Positions 1 through 5,726 of a stretch of DNA of 5,726 bases are shown in pieces (the first letter of the stretch is position 1; the number at the start of each line of letters is the position of its first letter). The notes under the pieces were generated by a model that searched no databases, was not told where the DNA came from, and was given only the letters and a program-made list of their open reading frames with translations. A program made the translations under genes and the position numbers. Origin of the DNA: Candidatus Babelota bacterium (GTDB taxonomy: Bacteria > Babelota > Babeliae > Babelales > JAUPTZ01); NCBI GenBank assembly GCA_030917105.1, contig JAUPVI010000071.1:1-5726 (forward strand), read 5' to 3'.

Positions 1-1
1 C

Positions 2-538
2 GCCGGAGATGGGTGCCGTAGTGCGCTTCAAGCATATGATTTCTTGGCGCAAGCGGGCTATAAGCCAGGGCACATGGGTGATGAGTTAACGATGAAGAGG
101 GATTTGGAAAAGAAAGAGGGAGTCACTACTGCCCCGGCAATCGAAGAACAGACTGGCTTCGCTGTACAAGAAGATGCTAAAAAACCCGGCTTAGAGCATT
201 CTTATGCTCCTGGAATTGTTCATGAAATGCGATCGACCCAGGAAATTACCGCCCTTATCAAAGGCTCATCAAAGCCGGTGATTATTGATTTTTATGCTAC
301 CTGGTGTGGGCCCTGCCGTACGATAGCCCCCCTCTATAAAAAGCTTGCTGAGCGCTACAAAGATGCGGCCATTTTTGCTAAGGTAAATATCGATAATCTC
401 GGTGGAGTTGCTACAAATTACCGTATTCAGGGGGTGCCGACCTTCGTATTTATCAAAAGTGGTGCAGAAAAAGACCGGATTGTAGGCGGTGGGGCAACCG
501 AAAAGCAGTTTGCGGAGAAAATTGACGCCTTAATTTAA
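2..538 (+). CDS. Thioredoxin-domain protein, 5' partial (possible rhodanese-thioredoxin fusion)
   Basis: The reading frame is open from base 2 to the TAA at 536-538, so 178 codons are visible and the start lies outside the window. The C-terminal ~115 residues form a thioredoxin fold: a beta strand (VIIDFYATW), the redox motif WCGPC at window codons 101-105 (bases 302-316), and the cis-proline loop GVPTF with Pro at codon 146. WCGPC is the classic thioredoxin active site, so dithiol-disulfide reduction or exchange is the likely activity. Codons ~35-75 are a charged, probably flexible linker. Codons 1-25 contain G-x-R-S then A-x(3)-L-x(2)-AGY, which resembles the active-site loop and following helix of rhodanese domains. 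However, the usual catalytic Cys position would be Ala (bases 2-4). TTG at 44, ATG at 74 and ATG at 92 are possible internal starts, but none has a good ribosome binding site. Thioredoxin domain: near certain. Rhodanese part: tentative. Cell location cannot be judged without the N-terminus. Confidence 0.87.
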   Translation, partial: AGDGCRSALQAYDFLAQAGYKPGHMGDELTMKRDLEKKEGVTTAPAIEEQTGFAVQEDAKKPGLEHSYAPGIVHEMRSTQEITALIKGSSKPVIIDFYATWCGPCRTIAPLYKKLAERYKDAAIFAKVNIDNLGGVATNYRIQGVPTFVFIKSGAEKDRIVGGGATEKQFAEKIDALI

Positions 539-568
539 TTTTTTTTGCCCTATTGAGATGTTTTTTTT
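539..568. promoter_or_regulatory. Two phased T8 tracts upstream of a promoter
   Basis: Runs of eight T lie at 539-546 and 561-568, with starts 22 bases apart, close to two helical turns. The second touches the -35 box at 567-572. In-phase A/T tracts are known to bend DNA, and AT-rich sequence here can act as an UP element for the RNA polymerase alpha subunit. The first run directly follows the stop codon of the thioredoxin gene and could also be the U-tract of a weak terminator, but I find no good GC-rich hairpin before it. The function is inferred. Confidence 0.35.
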
Positions 569-595
569 CACAGAGTGAGTATTATCCTCTATACT
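567..595 (+). promoter_or_regulatory. Sigma70-type promoter for the 558-codon gene
   Basis: TTCACA (567-572) and TATACT (590-595) each match the sigma70 consensus at 5 of 6 bases and are separated by exactly 17 bases. Transcription would start near 602, giving a leader of about 33 bases before GTG 635. It lies in the spacer after the thioredoxin gene, so the downstream gene probably has its own transcript. No obvious operator palindrome overlaps it. Confidence 0.65.
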
Positions 596-634
596 ACCTG
601 TATGTAAAGAACCCTCAATTCTTGAAAGTTTAAT

Positions 635-2311
635 GTGAAAACAATGATAAAAGGGGTGCTGCTTGCCGCACTCCTTCTTTTTTTAAATACTTCTATAATG
701 CCTCAGAGTCGGCTAACCCGCGCTACGCTGCGTACTGCTTTAGTAGCTAGCCTGATGGCGGCCGGCTACTATGGAAAAAGAGCACATGATCTCTATAGGA
801 GCCGGAGAGGGCTTCAAATTTCCGGACTTCGGAGTTTTCGTTCAGGCCCACTATTTTTAGACGGCCCTGCTCTGAAGCTTCTGGGTGGGGCGGGAGTTAG
901 TCTTCTAGCGGCCGCCCTCAGCTTTCGTGGTCTATCTGCGACCCATGGTCAGCAGGAGAGGCCTGTAACGATTGCTAAGGATAGTGTAAGTCGTCCGGGA
1001 GCGGAGGGTATGCCGGAACAATTGTGCATCCATGTTAGTGAGTCGGTAGCTCCTGCAATGAGCGAATCAGTTATAAGAACCGTTACTGTGCGCATAAAAC
1101 CAGAAGATTCCTTTTCAATTTTGCAAGAGTCCTCGGTAGGGGTTGATGGGGTCATTGCTCCGCAGATGAGTGAGGTGGGGGTTCAAGCAGCTACCGAAGA
1201 TCAAGCGCTTTCTGATCGAAGGAATGAGCTGAGCTTGGAGAGCGGTGGGAAAGTTGCAATTGCTCCCTGTGAGAGGCGACCAATTTCTCAGCTGGATGTT
1301 TCTACATTGTCAGTTGAGATCCTTCCTGCTGAGAGGCAAAAGGGGGCTGATTTGGATCTGTGTGCTCTTGATGAGGTGTCGATAGGAGCTGTTGTAATGA
1401 CACCGGAGCTGACAGCAAATCTTACTGTTGAAGCTGGTCCATCGATGGGAGTTGAGGTTGAAGCTGATCGTCTTTTCTCGCCTGCTGCTTCATGTGGGAC
1501 ATCTATGTCAATTTCGGAGTTCTTAACATCGCCGCTTTATGCTGTTTGTTTTCGGGGTTTTGATGAGAGTAGTGAAAAAAAATCGTGTGAAAAAGCGTTG
1601 CCGCCAGCTGCTGGTAGTATCGCCAAAAAACGCCTTAAACCTGATTATTGTGCGTGGACGCAATGTAGTGCTCAGGTACTTGAATGCATGCATCATGGAG
1701 ATGAACCTAGTAAAGAAGTGAGCACGGTGTTTCTTGCTTTTGCTACTGATAGTTACAGAGCAGGACAGGTTTTAGAGTGGCTTAATAAGGAGATGGATGC
1801 TGTTCTGAAGTTTCCCTTCCGCGACATCGATCGTTGTCGGTTATTAAAAGATGTTATAGGAGCAGTTTTGCTTAGTGAAGACTTTTGGGCATTGCTTGGG
1901 AATGAGTGCTCTTCTGCTAAAAAGCAACTTGATAATTGTATAAAACGTGTGGATGGTATGCTCGAAGAACAGGGGAGTGCCGACGGGCTCTGGTGTAAGT
2001 TGAACGCTCTTGCGATCCAACTGGAAGAGGGTGTGCGTCTTGCGGCTGTTAAATCTGAGCTTTTGGAGTGTTGGGATAGATGTTTCGAGAGCGATTCTGA
2101 AATATTGCTTACTCCGAACTCTAAGGCGAAAATTAGGCGTAAATGTTCTGGTCGAGAAACGCTCTATGAGGCCTTTAAAGGTGTGGACACGGTACTTAGT
2201 GACGTAGCCCTGTCTCGCAGTAGCTCTTTAGATGTGGCATTTATTCAGGATTATTTAGAAATTTCGGCAAGATATTCCTTGTGCTCACAAGCAACTTATA
2301 GCGAGCAATAA
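635..2311 (+). CDS. Unrecognised protein with export-like N-terminus, degenerate repeats and Cys-rich C-terminal region
   Basis: I do not recognise this 558-residue protein. The start is GTG 635, with a weak GAAAG at 624-628 six bases upstream; ATG 644, in frame, is the alternative. Residues 5-18 are strongly hydrophobic after two lysines, like a signal peptide or anchor. Further hydrophobic stretches lie at about 31-46 and 79-97, separated by a basic segment (47-70, rich in Arg/Lys). By the positive-inside rule that segment would be cytoplasmic and the remaining ~460 residues external; this is inference. Residues ~133-285 are acidic, Ser/Val/Glu-rich and weakly repetitive, with prolines in similar settings at 140, 176, 211 and 257. 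Residues ~330-558 look mainly helical. There are 17 cysteines, 14 of them from residue 288 onward, which is high for a bacterial protein of this size. No catalytic motif is evident. The gene has its own promoter and ends inside a terminator stem. It is probably a real gene, given its length and the precise fit of promoter and terminator. It may be lineage-restricted. Confidence 0.8.
   Translation: MKTMIKGVLLAALLLFLNTSIMPQSRLTRATLRTALVASLMAAGYYGKRAHDLYRSRRGLQISGLRSFRSGPLFLDGPALKLLGGAGVSLLAAALSFRGLSATHGQQERPVTIAKDSVSRPGAEGMPEQLCIHVSESVAPAMSESVIRTVTVRIKPEDSFSILQESSVGVDGVIAPQMSEVGVQAATEDQALSDRRNELSLESGGKVAIAPCERRPISQLDVSTLSVEILPAERQKGADLDLCALDEVSIGAVVMTPELTANLTVEAGPSMGVEVEADRLFSPAASCGTSMSISEFLTSPLYAVCFRGFDESSEKKSCEKALPPAAGSIAKKRLKPDYCAWTQCSAQVLECMHHGDEPSKEVSTVFLAFATDSYRAGQVLEWLNKEMDAVLKFPFRDIDRCRLLKDVIGAVLLSEDFWALLGNECSSAKKQLDNCIKRVDGMLEEQGSADGLWCKLNALAIQLEEGVRLAAVKSELLECWDRCFESDSEILLTPNSKAKIRRKCSGRETLYEAFKGVDTVLSDVALSRSSSLDVAFIQDYLEISARYSLCSQATYSEQ
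1031..1489 (+). repeat. Degenerate ~36-residue repeats within the unrecognised protein
   Basis: Four weakly similar units occur in residues 133-285. Each has a short hydrophobic run ending in a proline, followed by a polar/acidic stretch: SVAPAMSES, GVIAPQMSEVG, VAIAPCERR and AVVMTPELT. The prolines are at residues 140, 176, 211 and 257, so the spacing is 36, 35 and 46. At DNA level only a 10-base direct repeat, GTTGAAGCTG at 1427-1436 and 1457-1466, is exact, so any duplication would be old. The similarity was judged by eye and may partly reflect low-complexity composition. Confidence 0.35.
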
Positions 2312-2345
2312 AAAGGGGCAGGCGTCTTACCCGCCCCTTTTTATT
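2307..2345. terminator. Bidirectional rho-independent terminator between convergent genes
   Basis: The arms 2307-2319 and 2333-2345 are perfectly complementary over 13 base pairs: a GGGGC/GCCCC core flanked by A5 on one side and T5 on the other, with a 13-base loop. Transcripts from either strand would form a GC-rich hairpin followed by a U-run, so it can serve both the upstream + strand gene and secA on the - strand. The TAA of the + strand gene (2309-2311) lies inside the left arm. The secA stop (2349-2351) is only three bases beyond the right arm. Confidence 0.92.
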
Positions 2346-2348
2346 ATT

Positions 2349-4907
2349 TTACCGTCTGCCACAGCAGGTTTTATATTTCTTCCCCGACCCGCAAGTGCAC
2401 ACATCATTGCGGCCCACTTTAGCAAGTTCTCGCTTAATCGGTGCAACCTTCATGCTAACGGCCTCGCCCGTTTCAGCTGGGCCAGACTCTTTAGCATTTT
2501 CTAGTTCTCTAAGACGCTCTTTTTCAATAGCATCGATTTGTTCGCTGGAGAAAAGGTTTGCGTTGATATGGAATATGCGGGTAACAACATCAGTTTTAAC
2601 TGCGTTCATCATGCTTACAAACGTATCAAATGCTTCTTTTTTGTATTCAATAAGCGGATTCTTTTGGCCATAGCCACGGAGCCCAATACCTTCTTTGAGT
2701 GAGTCGAGCACTTGTAAGTGGATCTTCCAATACTGGTCGATTAACTCCAAGAGCAACCACTTTTCAGCTTCATTAATAACTTCCGGATTGATGTGGGCGC
2801 GCAGCTTTTGATACTCGCTTTTCAGGAATTCAGCTAACGATTCTGTTGCGCTTACATGACGTACTGGTGAGGCGAATGCTCCTGCAATCGCAGCTTCACT
2901 TACACCGGTTATTGTCGCGAGTGCGTCGAAGAAGCTGGCACGTTCTTGCAGTGTACTATTACTGCGTGGAAGATGCGTAGCAGCTAAAGACTCAACGAGG
3001 TCGTGAATAATTTCTTCAACGATGATGGCGGTGTGTTCGCCGCCTTCTAAGATTTGGCGACGATAGTCGTATACAACTTTCCGTTGTTGGTTGAGCACGT
3101 CATCGTATTCAATCAAATTTTTACGGGATTCAAAATGGTGTTTTTCCACTTTTTCCTGTGCCCCTTCAATGCTGCGGGAGACCATATCGTGTTCGATACG
3201 TTCGCCTTCAACCATGCCGACGCGAATCATAATGTTTTTCAAACGATCGCCGGCAAATATACGGATAAGGTTGTCTTCAAGGGAGAGGTAAAACTTTGAT
3301 GATCCCGGGTCTCCTTGGCGTCCCGCACGGCCACGGAGCTGGTTGTCAATACGACGGCTTTCATGCCGTTCGGTACCAATAATACGCAATCCACCAATTT
3401 CTTTGACTCCTTGGCCTAACTTAATGTCGGTACCACGGCCAGCCATGTTGGTAGCAATAGTAACTTTGCCATACTCACCGGCTCCGGCCACAATGTCCGC
3501 TTCGCGGGCGTGATGTTTCGCGTTGAGGATCTCGTGTTGAATGCCGCGCATGGAGAGCAGGTGTCCCAGATATTCTGATGTTTCTACCGAAACGGTACCC
3601 ACCAGGATAGGCATACCTTTTTTATGAGTTTCAATGATGTCTTCAATAATCGCTTCGAACTTGTCTTTTTGGGTCAAGAAGATTGCATCCGGTTCATCGA
3701 CACGGGCAAGCGGTTTATTGGTTGGGATGGCTACCACGTCTAGTTTGTAGATACGGTGAAACTCTTCTGCTTCGGTTAATGCAGTACCGGTCATGCCGGC
3801 AAGCTTTTTGTAGAGGCGGAAATAGTTTTGAAGGGTAATCGAGGCAAGTGTTTGGTTTTCGCGTTCGATCTTAACTCCTTCTTTTGCTTCCAGAGCTTGG
3901 TGGAGGCCATCTGAGTAGCGACGACCTGGGAGCATGCGGCCAGTAAATTCATCGACAATCAATACTTCTCCCTCGCGAACTACGTAGTCTACATCTTTTG
4001 CAAACAGCGTGTGCGCGCGAAGGGCCTGGTTAACGTGATGCAGAACTAAGGTGTTTTCTGGTGCGAAAAGATTGTCGACATGAAGGCGCTGTTCAACTTT
4101 GTCGGTACCTGTTTCGCTCAGATGTACCGAGCGTGATTTTTCATCTAATTCGTAGTCTTCATCTTTTTTTAAATTCAAGACTGCTTTGTTTGCTTGCTCA
4201 TATAACAAGCTGCTTTTTTCGGCAGGGCCAGAGATGATGAGCGGGGTACGGGCTTCGTCGATTAAAATAGAGTCAACTTCGTCCACAATAGCAAAATTGT
4301 GTTCGCGTTGGACGTAGTTGCTGAGGTCAAACTTCATGTTGTCGCGAAGATAGTCAAAGCCACATTCGCTGTTTGTGCCATACGTGATGTCAGCAGCATA
4401 GGCCGCCTGGCGTTCTTCATCGCTCATATTATTCTGCAAGATGCCAACAGAAACTCCGAGTGCGTCATAAATTGGCTTCATCCATTCAGCGTCACGGCGA
4501 ACTAAATAGTCGTTGATAGTAACTAAGTGTGCTCCTTTGCCGGACAGGCTGTTAAGATAGAGGGCGAGTGTGGCGACCAGTGTTTTACCTTCGCCGGTTT
4601 TCATCTCGGCGATTTTGCCTTCATGCAGAGCCATGCCACCAATAAGTTGTACATCGTAATGACGCATGTTCAGGCTGCGACGGCTCGCTTCGCGGACGGC
4701 AGCAAATGCTTCTGGAAGAATGTCTTCAAGAGTGCGGCCGCTGCTTACTTTTTCTTTAAGAGTCGCTGTAACTTCGGTCAGCTCGCTATCAGAGAGTGCC
4801 ATCATTTTCGGTTCGAGTTCGTTAATCAAAGCAACTTTTCGGCGGAGCCTAGCTACCTCACGGCTGTTTTTGGTACCGAAAATTTTCGCAAGCAGTTGTG
4901 TTATCAT
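2349..4907 (-). CDS. secA: Protein translocase subunit SecA
   Basis: SecA is the motor ATPase that pushes unfolded preproteins through SecYEG in the inner membrane. The product is 852 residues from ATG 4907; E. coli SecA has 901. In order: an amphipathic N-terminal helix (MITQLLAKIFG, matching the E. coli start), Walker A (MKTGEGKT, residues 102-109), Walker B DEVD (~209-212), the preprotein cross-linking region (~205-345), nucleotide-binding domain 2 with TNMAGRGTDI (486-495) and QLRGRAGRQGDPG (523-535), the helical scaffold with two-helix finger (~717-763), an acidic linker, and a C-terminal zinc-binding SEC-C motif with Cys 837, 839, 848 and 849. The last ligand pair is Cys-Cys rather than the Cys-His of E. 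coli, a common variant. The frame stays open upstream to ATG 4976, but those 23 extra codons lie over the promoter and have no counterpart in the family, so ATG 4907 is chosen. GAAAG lies 7 bases upstream. The gene is complete, with no sign of frameshift. Confidence 0.98.
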   Translation of the reverse strand: MITQLLAKIFGTKNSREVARLRRKVALINELEPKMMALSDSELTEVTATLKEKVSSGRTLEDILPEAFAAVREASRRSLNMRHYDVQLIGGMALHEGKIAEMKTGEGKTLVATLALYLNSLSGKGAHLVTINDYLVRRDAEWMKPIYDALGVSVGILQNNMSDEERQAAYAADITYGTNSECGFDYLRDNMKFDLSNYVQREHNFAIVDEVDSILIDEARTPLIISGPAEKSSLLYEQANKAVLNLKKDEDYELDEKSRSVHLSETGTDKVEQRLHVDNLFAPENTLVLHHVNQALRAHTLFAKDVDYVVREGEVLIVDEFTGRMLPGRRYSDGLHQALEAKEGVKIERENQTLASITLQNYFRLYKKLAGMTGTALTEAEEFHRIYKLDVVAIPTNKPLARVDEPDAIFLTQKDKFEAIIEDIIETHKKGMPILVGTVSVETSEYLGHLLSMRGIQHEILNAKHHAREADIVAGAGEYGKVTIATNMAGRGTDIKLGQGVKEIGGLRIIGTERHESRRIDNQLRGRAGRQGDPGSSKFYLSLEDNLIRIFAGDRLKNIMIRVGMVEGERIEHDMVSRSIEGAQEKVEKHHFESRKNLIEYDDVLNQQRKVVYDYRRQILEGGEHTAIIVEEIIHDLVESLAATHLPRSNSTLQERASFFDALATITGVSEAAIAGAFASPVRHVSATESLAEFLKSEYQKLRAHINPEVINEAEKWLLLELIDQYWKIHLQVLDSLKEGIGLRGYGQKNPLIEYKKEAFDTFVSMMNAVKTDVVTRIFHINANLFSSEQIDAIEKERLRELENAKESGPAETGEAVSMKVAPIKRELAKVGRNDVCTCGSGKKYKTCCGRR

Positions 4908-4919
4908 AACGCGACTTTC

Positions 4920-4948
4920 ATTATAAAAAATGAGGATGTTTTTGTTAA
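4920..4948 (-). promoter_or_regulatory. Near-consensus sigma70 promoter of secA
   Basis: Read on the - strand, TTAACA (4948-4943) and TATAAT (4925-4920) are separated by 17 bases: five of six and six of six matches to consensus. The -10 box ends 12 bases before the secA ATG at 4907, so initiation at the usual distance would fall near 4913 and leave a leader of only about 5-7 bases. If so, the GAAAG at 4919-4915 would lie mostly outside the mRNA. A second promoter further upstream is not excluded. Confidence 0.65.
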
Positions 4949-4951
4949 AGC

Positions 4952-4966
4952 GTGCTAGTCTAGCAC
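4952..4966. promoter_or_regulatory. 15-base inverted repeat upstream of the secA -35 box (candidate operator)
   Basis: GTGCTA, a 3-base spacer, then TAGCAC form a perfect six-base inverted repeat starting three bases upstream of the secA -35 box. An overlapping second repeat, GCACA-CC-TGTGC, covers 4963-4974, so the GTGC/GCAC element occurs three times in 23 bases. The position suits a regulator acting on secA or on the divergent atpD. No known regulator can be named, and the short arms leave chance possible. Confidence 0.4.
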
Positions 4967-4979
4967 ACCTGTGCATTAG

Positions 4980-4991
4980 AACAATATTGTT
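4980..4991. promoter_or_regulatory. 12-base perfect palindrome in the secA-atpD spacer
   Basis: AACAATATTGTT is self-complementary over all 12 bases and lies near the middle of the divergent spacer. It overlaps a possible -35 box (TTGATA, 4990-4995) for the + strand. A palindrome of this length is expected about once or twice by chance in a window of this size, so only its location makes it a candidate operator. Confidence 0.3.
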
Positions 4992-5019
4992 GATACGAAT
5001 ACTGCTCTTAGAATAAAAA

Positions 5020-5028
5020 TGTTACGAT
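5020..5028 (+). promoter_or_regulatory. Weak candidate promoter for atpD (extended -10)
   Basis: TG, one base, then TACGAT (5020-5028) resembles an extended -10 element; no good -35 box lies 16-18 bases upstream. An alternative is TTGATA (4990-4995) with TAAAAA (5014-5019) at 18 bases. A promoter must lie between divergent secA and atpD unless atpD is read from within secA, but which element is used is uncertain. Confidence 0.25.
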
Positions 5029-5042
5029 TACTTTACAAAAGA

Positions 5043-5055
5043 AGGATCATATCCT
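5043..5055 (+). promoter_or_regulatory. Small hairpin over a Shine-Dalgarno-like AAGGA in the atpD leader
   Basis: AGGAT, CAT, ATCCT forms a five-base-pair stem with a three-base loop, covering the only Shine-Dalgarno-like sequence (GAAGGA, 5041-5046) ahead of atpD. It lies 15 bases before ATG 5062 and 57 before ATG 5104, too far from either for standard use. It may be incidental; the stem alone is weak. Confidence 0.2.
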
Positions 5056-5103
5056 ACTTTGATGTTCGCAGTAAAACAATGGTTTTCACTCTTTTTGGTC
5101 ATT

Positions 5104-5726
5104 ATGAATACATCAAAACTTCAATCTACCTTAACGTCGACAGCACAGAATCGCACCGAAGCGCTTGATGCTTTGTTTGCTAATAACGATCACTTGGGCC
5201 TTGTGCTGCGAACGAGCGGGACGATCGTTGACGTCCAATTCTCCGGTCAAAAGTTGCCACAAATTCATAACCAGTTGGTTATCAAAGTTCCGAGTTGCGA
5301 CAAAAGCGGCATCTATTCTCTTGTGAGTGTCGAAGTTGCGCAGCACGTCGGTGATGGGGTAGTTCGCTGTATAGCCCTTGAGGCGCTTGGTAACATTTCT
5401 CGTGGTGTGCCCGTTGCTGACACTGGAGCGCCTATTAAGGTGCCGGTCGGCCCTGAAGTTTTGGGACACGTATTTGACGTTTTAGGTCGCACTATTGACG
5501 GTACAGCTCAGGTAAAAGGAAGCGAAGAGTGGCCTATTTACCGCAATGCACCAACGCTTATTGACCAGGACATTAGTAACGAAATTCTCGAAACAGGCAT
5601 TAAGGTTATCGACTTATTATGTCCGTATCTTAAGGGTTCCAACATTGGCTTGTTCGGTGGTGCTGGTGTGGGTAAGACTGTTCTTATCCAGGAGATGATC
5701 TACCGCGTCGCCGAGAACTTCGGTGG
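5104..5726 (+). CDS. atpD: F-type ATP synthase subunit beta, 3' partial
   Basis: This is the catalytic beta subunit of the F1 sector, which makes ATP from ADP and phosphate using rotation driven by the membrane Fo sector. About 208 residues are visible before the window ends. The N-terminal beta-barrel domain spans ~32-112 (GTIVDVQF; VADTGAPIKVPVG). The nucleotide-binding domain follows, with ILETGIKVIDLLCP at 161-173 and the P-loop GGAGVGKT at 185-192 (bases 5656-5679; catalytic Lys 191). ATG 5104 has no clear ribosome binding site. ATG 5062, in frame, would add 14 hydrophobic residues and is less likely, but cannot be excluded. Even from 5104 the protein has about 30 residues before the point where typical beta subunits begin, polar and Ser/Thr/Asn-rich. 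The gene is divergent from secA and first in its unit, whereas the common arrangement puts it after atpA and atpG. Separate atpD-atpC units are known in several phyla. The rest lies outside the window. Confidence 0.97.
   Translation, partial: MNTSKLQSTLTSTAQNRTEALDALFANNDHLGLVLRTSGTIVDVQFSGQKLPQIHNQLVIKVPSCDKSGIYSLVSVEVAQHVGDGVVRCIALEALGNISRGVPVADTGAPIKVPVGPEVLGHVFDVLGRTIDGTAQVKGSEEWPIYRNAPTLIDQDISNEILETGIKVIDLLCPYLKGSNIGLFGGAGVGKTVLIQEMIYRVAENFG

Noticed and set aside
3..89. Open frame 3 at the left edge ending at TAA 87-89, just before ATG 92
   Set aside because: This could be the tail of an upstream gene followed by a start at 92, but its peptide looks like no domain, while frame 2 continues into the thioredoxin gene with rhodanese-like residues. 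Only upstream sequence can settle it.
518..546. Rho-independent terminator after the thioredoxin gene
   Set aside because: There is a T8 run at 539-546, but only an AT-only six-base stem or a distant five-base stem can be drawn before it, too weak to call.
1575..1582. A8 run in the unrecognised gene as a slippage or phase-variation site
   Set aside because: A shift here would only lead to a short out-of-frame tail ending by 1721. A single A8 run is common by chance, and no slippery heptamer with a stimulating structure is evident.
4527..4958. 143-codon open frame on the + strand opposite secA
   Set aside because: It lies almost entirely antisense to the conserved secA coding sequence and has no recognisable domain. 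The other + strand open frames inside secA were set aside for the same reason.
4908..4976. SecA start at ATG 4976, adding 23 residues
   Set aside because: The extra residues have no counterpart in SecA, and the segment holds the -10 and -35 boxes and an inverted repeat. ATG 4907 aligns exactly with the known N-terminal helix.
5019..5168. Short + strand frame of 49 codons starting in the secA-atpD spacer
   Set aside because: It runs into atpD in another frame, has no ribosome binding site, and its second half is out-of-frame atpD.
5131..5469. 112-codon open frame on the - strand within atpD
   Set aside because: It is antisense to clearly conserved atpD sequence, with no own promoter or recognisable motif.
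5104..5726. Calling the beta subunit an N-type (Na+-linked) ATPase
   Set aside because: Leading position and a VFDVLG-type motif hint at it, but the visible part also fits ordinary F-type beta subunits, and the diagnostic downstream genes are outside the window.

Overview
The window (5,726 bases, roughly mid-40s % GC by eye) is gene-dense bacterial chromosome. SecA and an F-type ATP synthase beta subunit both point to Bacteria. The phylum cannot be fixed from this sequence. No RNA gene, CRISPR array, insertion sequence, attachment site or phage gene is visible, and no gap between genes exceeds 300 bases.

Layout. (1) At the left edge is the 3' part of a gene on the + strand whose product ends in a thioredoxin domain with WCGPC. 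The frame stays open to base 2, and the residues before the linker look like the end of a rhodanese-like domain, so this may be a rhodanese-thioredoxin fusion cut by the window. (2) After a 96-base spacer with a good sigma70-type promoter comes a 558-codon gene that I do not recognise. It has a hydrophobic N-terminus, a weakly repetitive middle and a cysteine-rich, probably helical C-terminal part. (3) A strong inverted repeat with flanking A/T runs ends this gene and, from the opposite side, secA. (4) secA is complete on the - strand and carries every hallmark motif. (5) A 196-base divergent spacer holds a near-consensus secA promoter and two short palindromes. (6) At the right edge is the start of atpD on the + strand, cut just after its P-loop.

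How the parts relate. SecA drives protein export, and the F1 beta subunit makes ATP (or spends it to pump protons). The unrecognised protein has an export-like N-terminus and so may be a SecA client. The thioredoxin gene may act on disulfides. None of these links is shown by operon structure: the unknown gene has its own promoter, secA is convergent with it, and atpD is divergent from secA.

The most unusual points are the orphan cysteine-rich protein with degenerate repeats, the secA promoter placed so close to the start codon that the mRNA would have almost no leader, atpD at the head of its own transcription unit with an N-terminal extension of about 30 residues, and the possible rhodanese remnant lacking the expected catalytic cysteine. 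I see no convincing new multi-gene system here.
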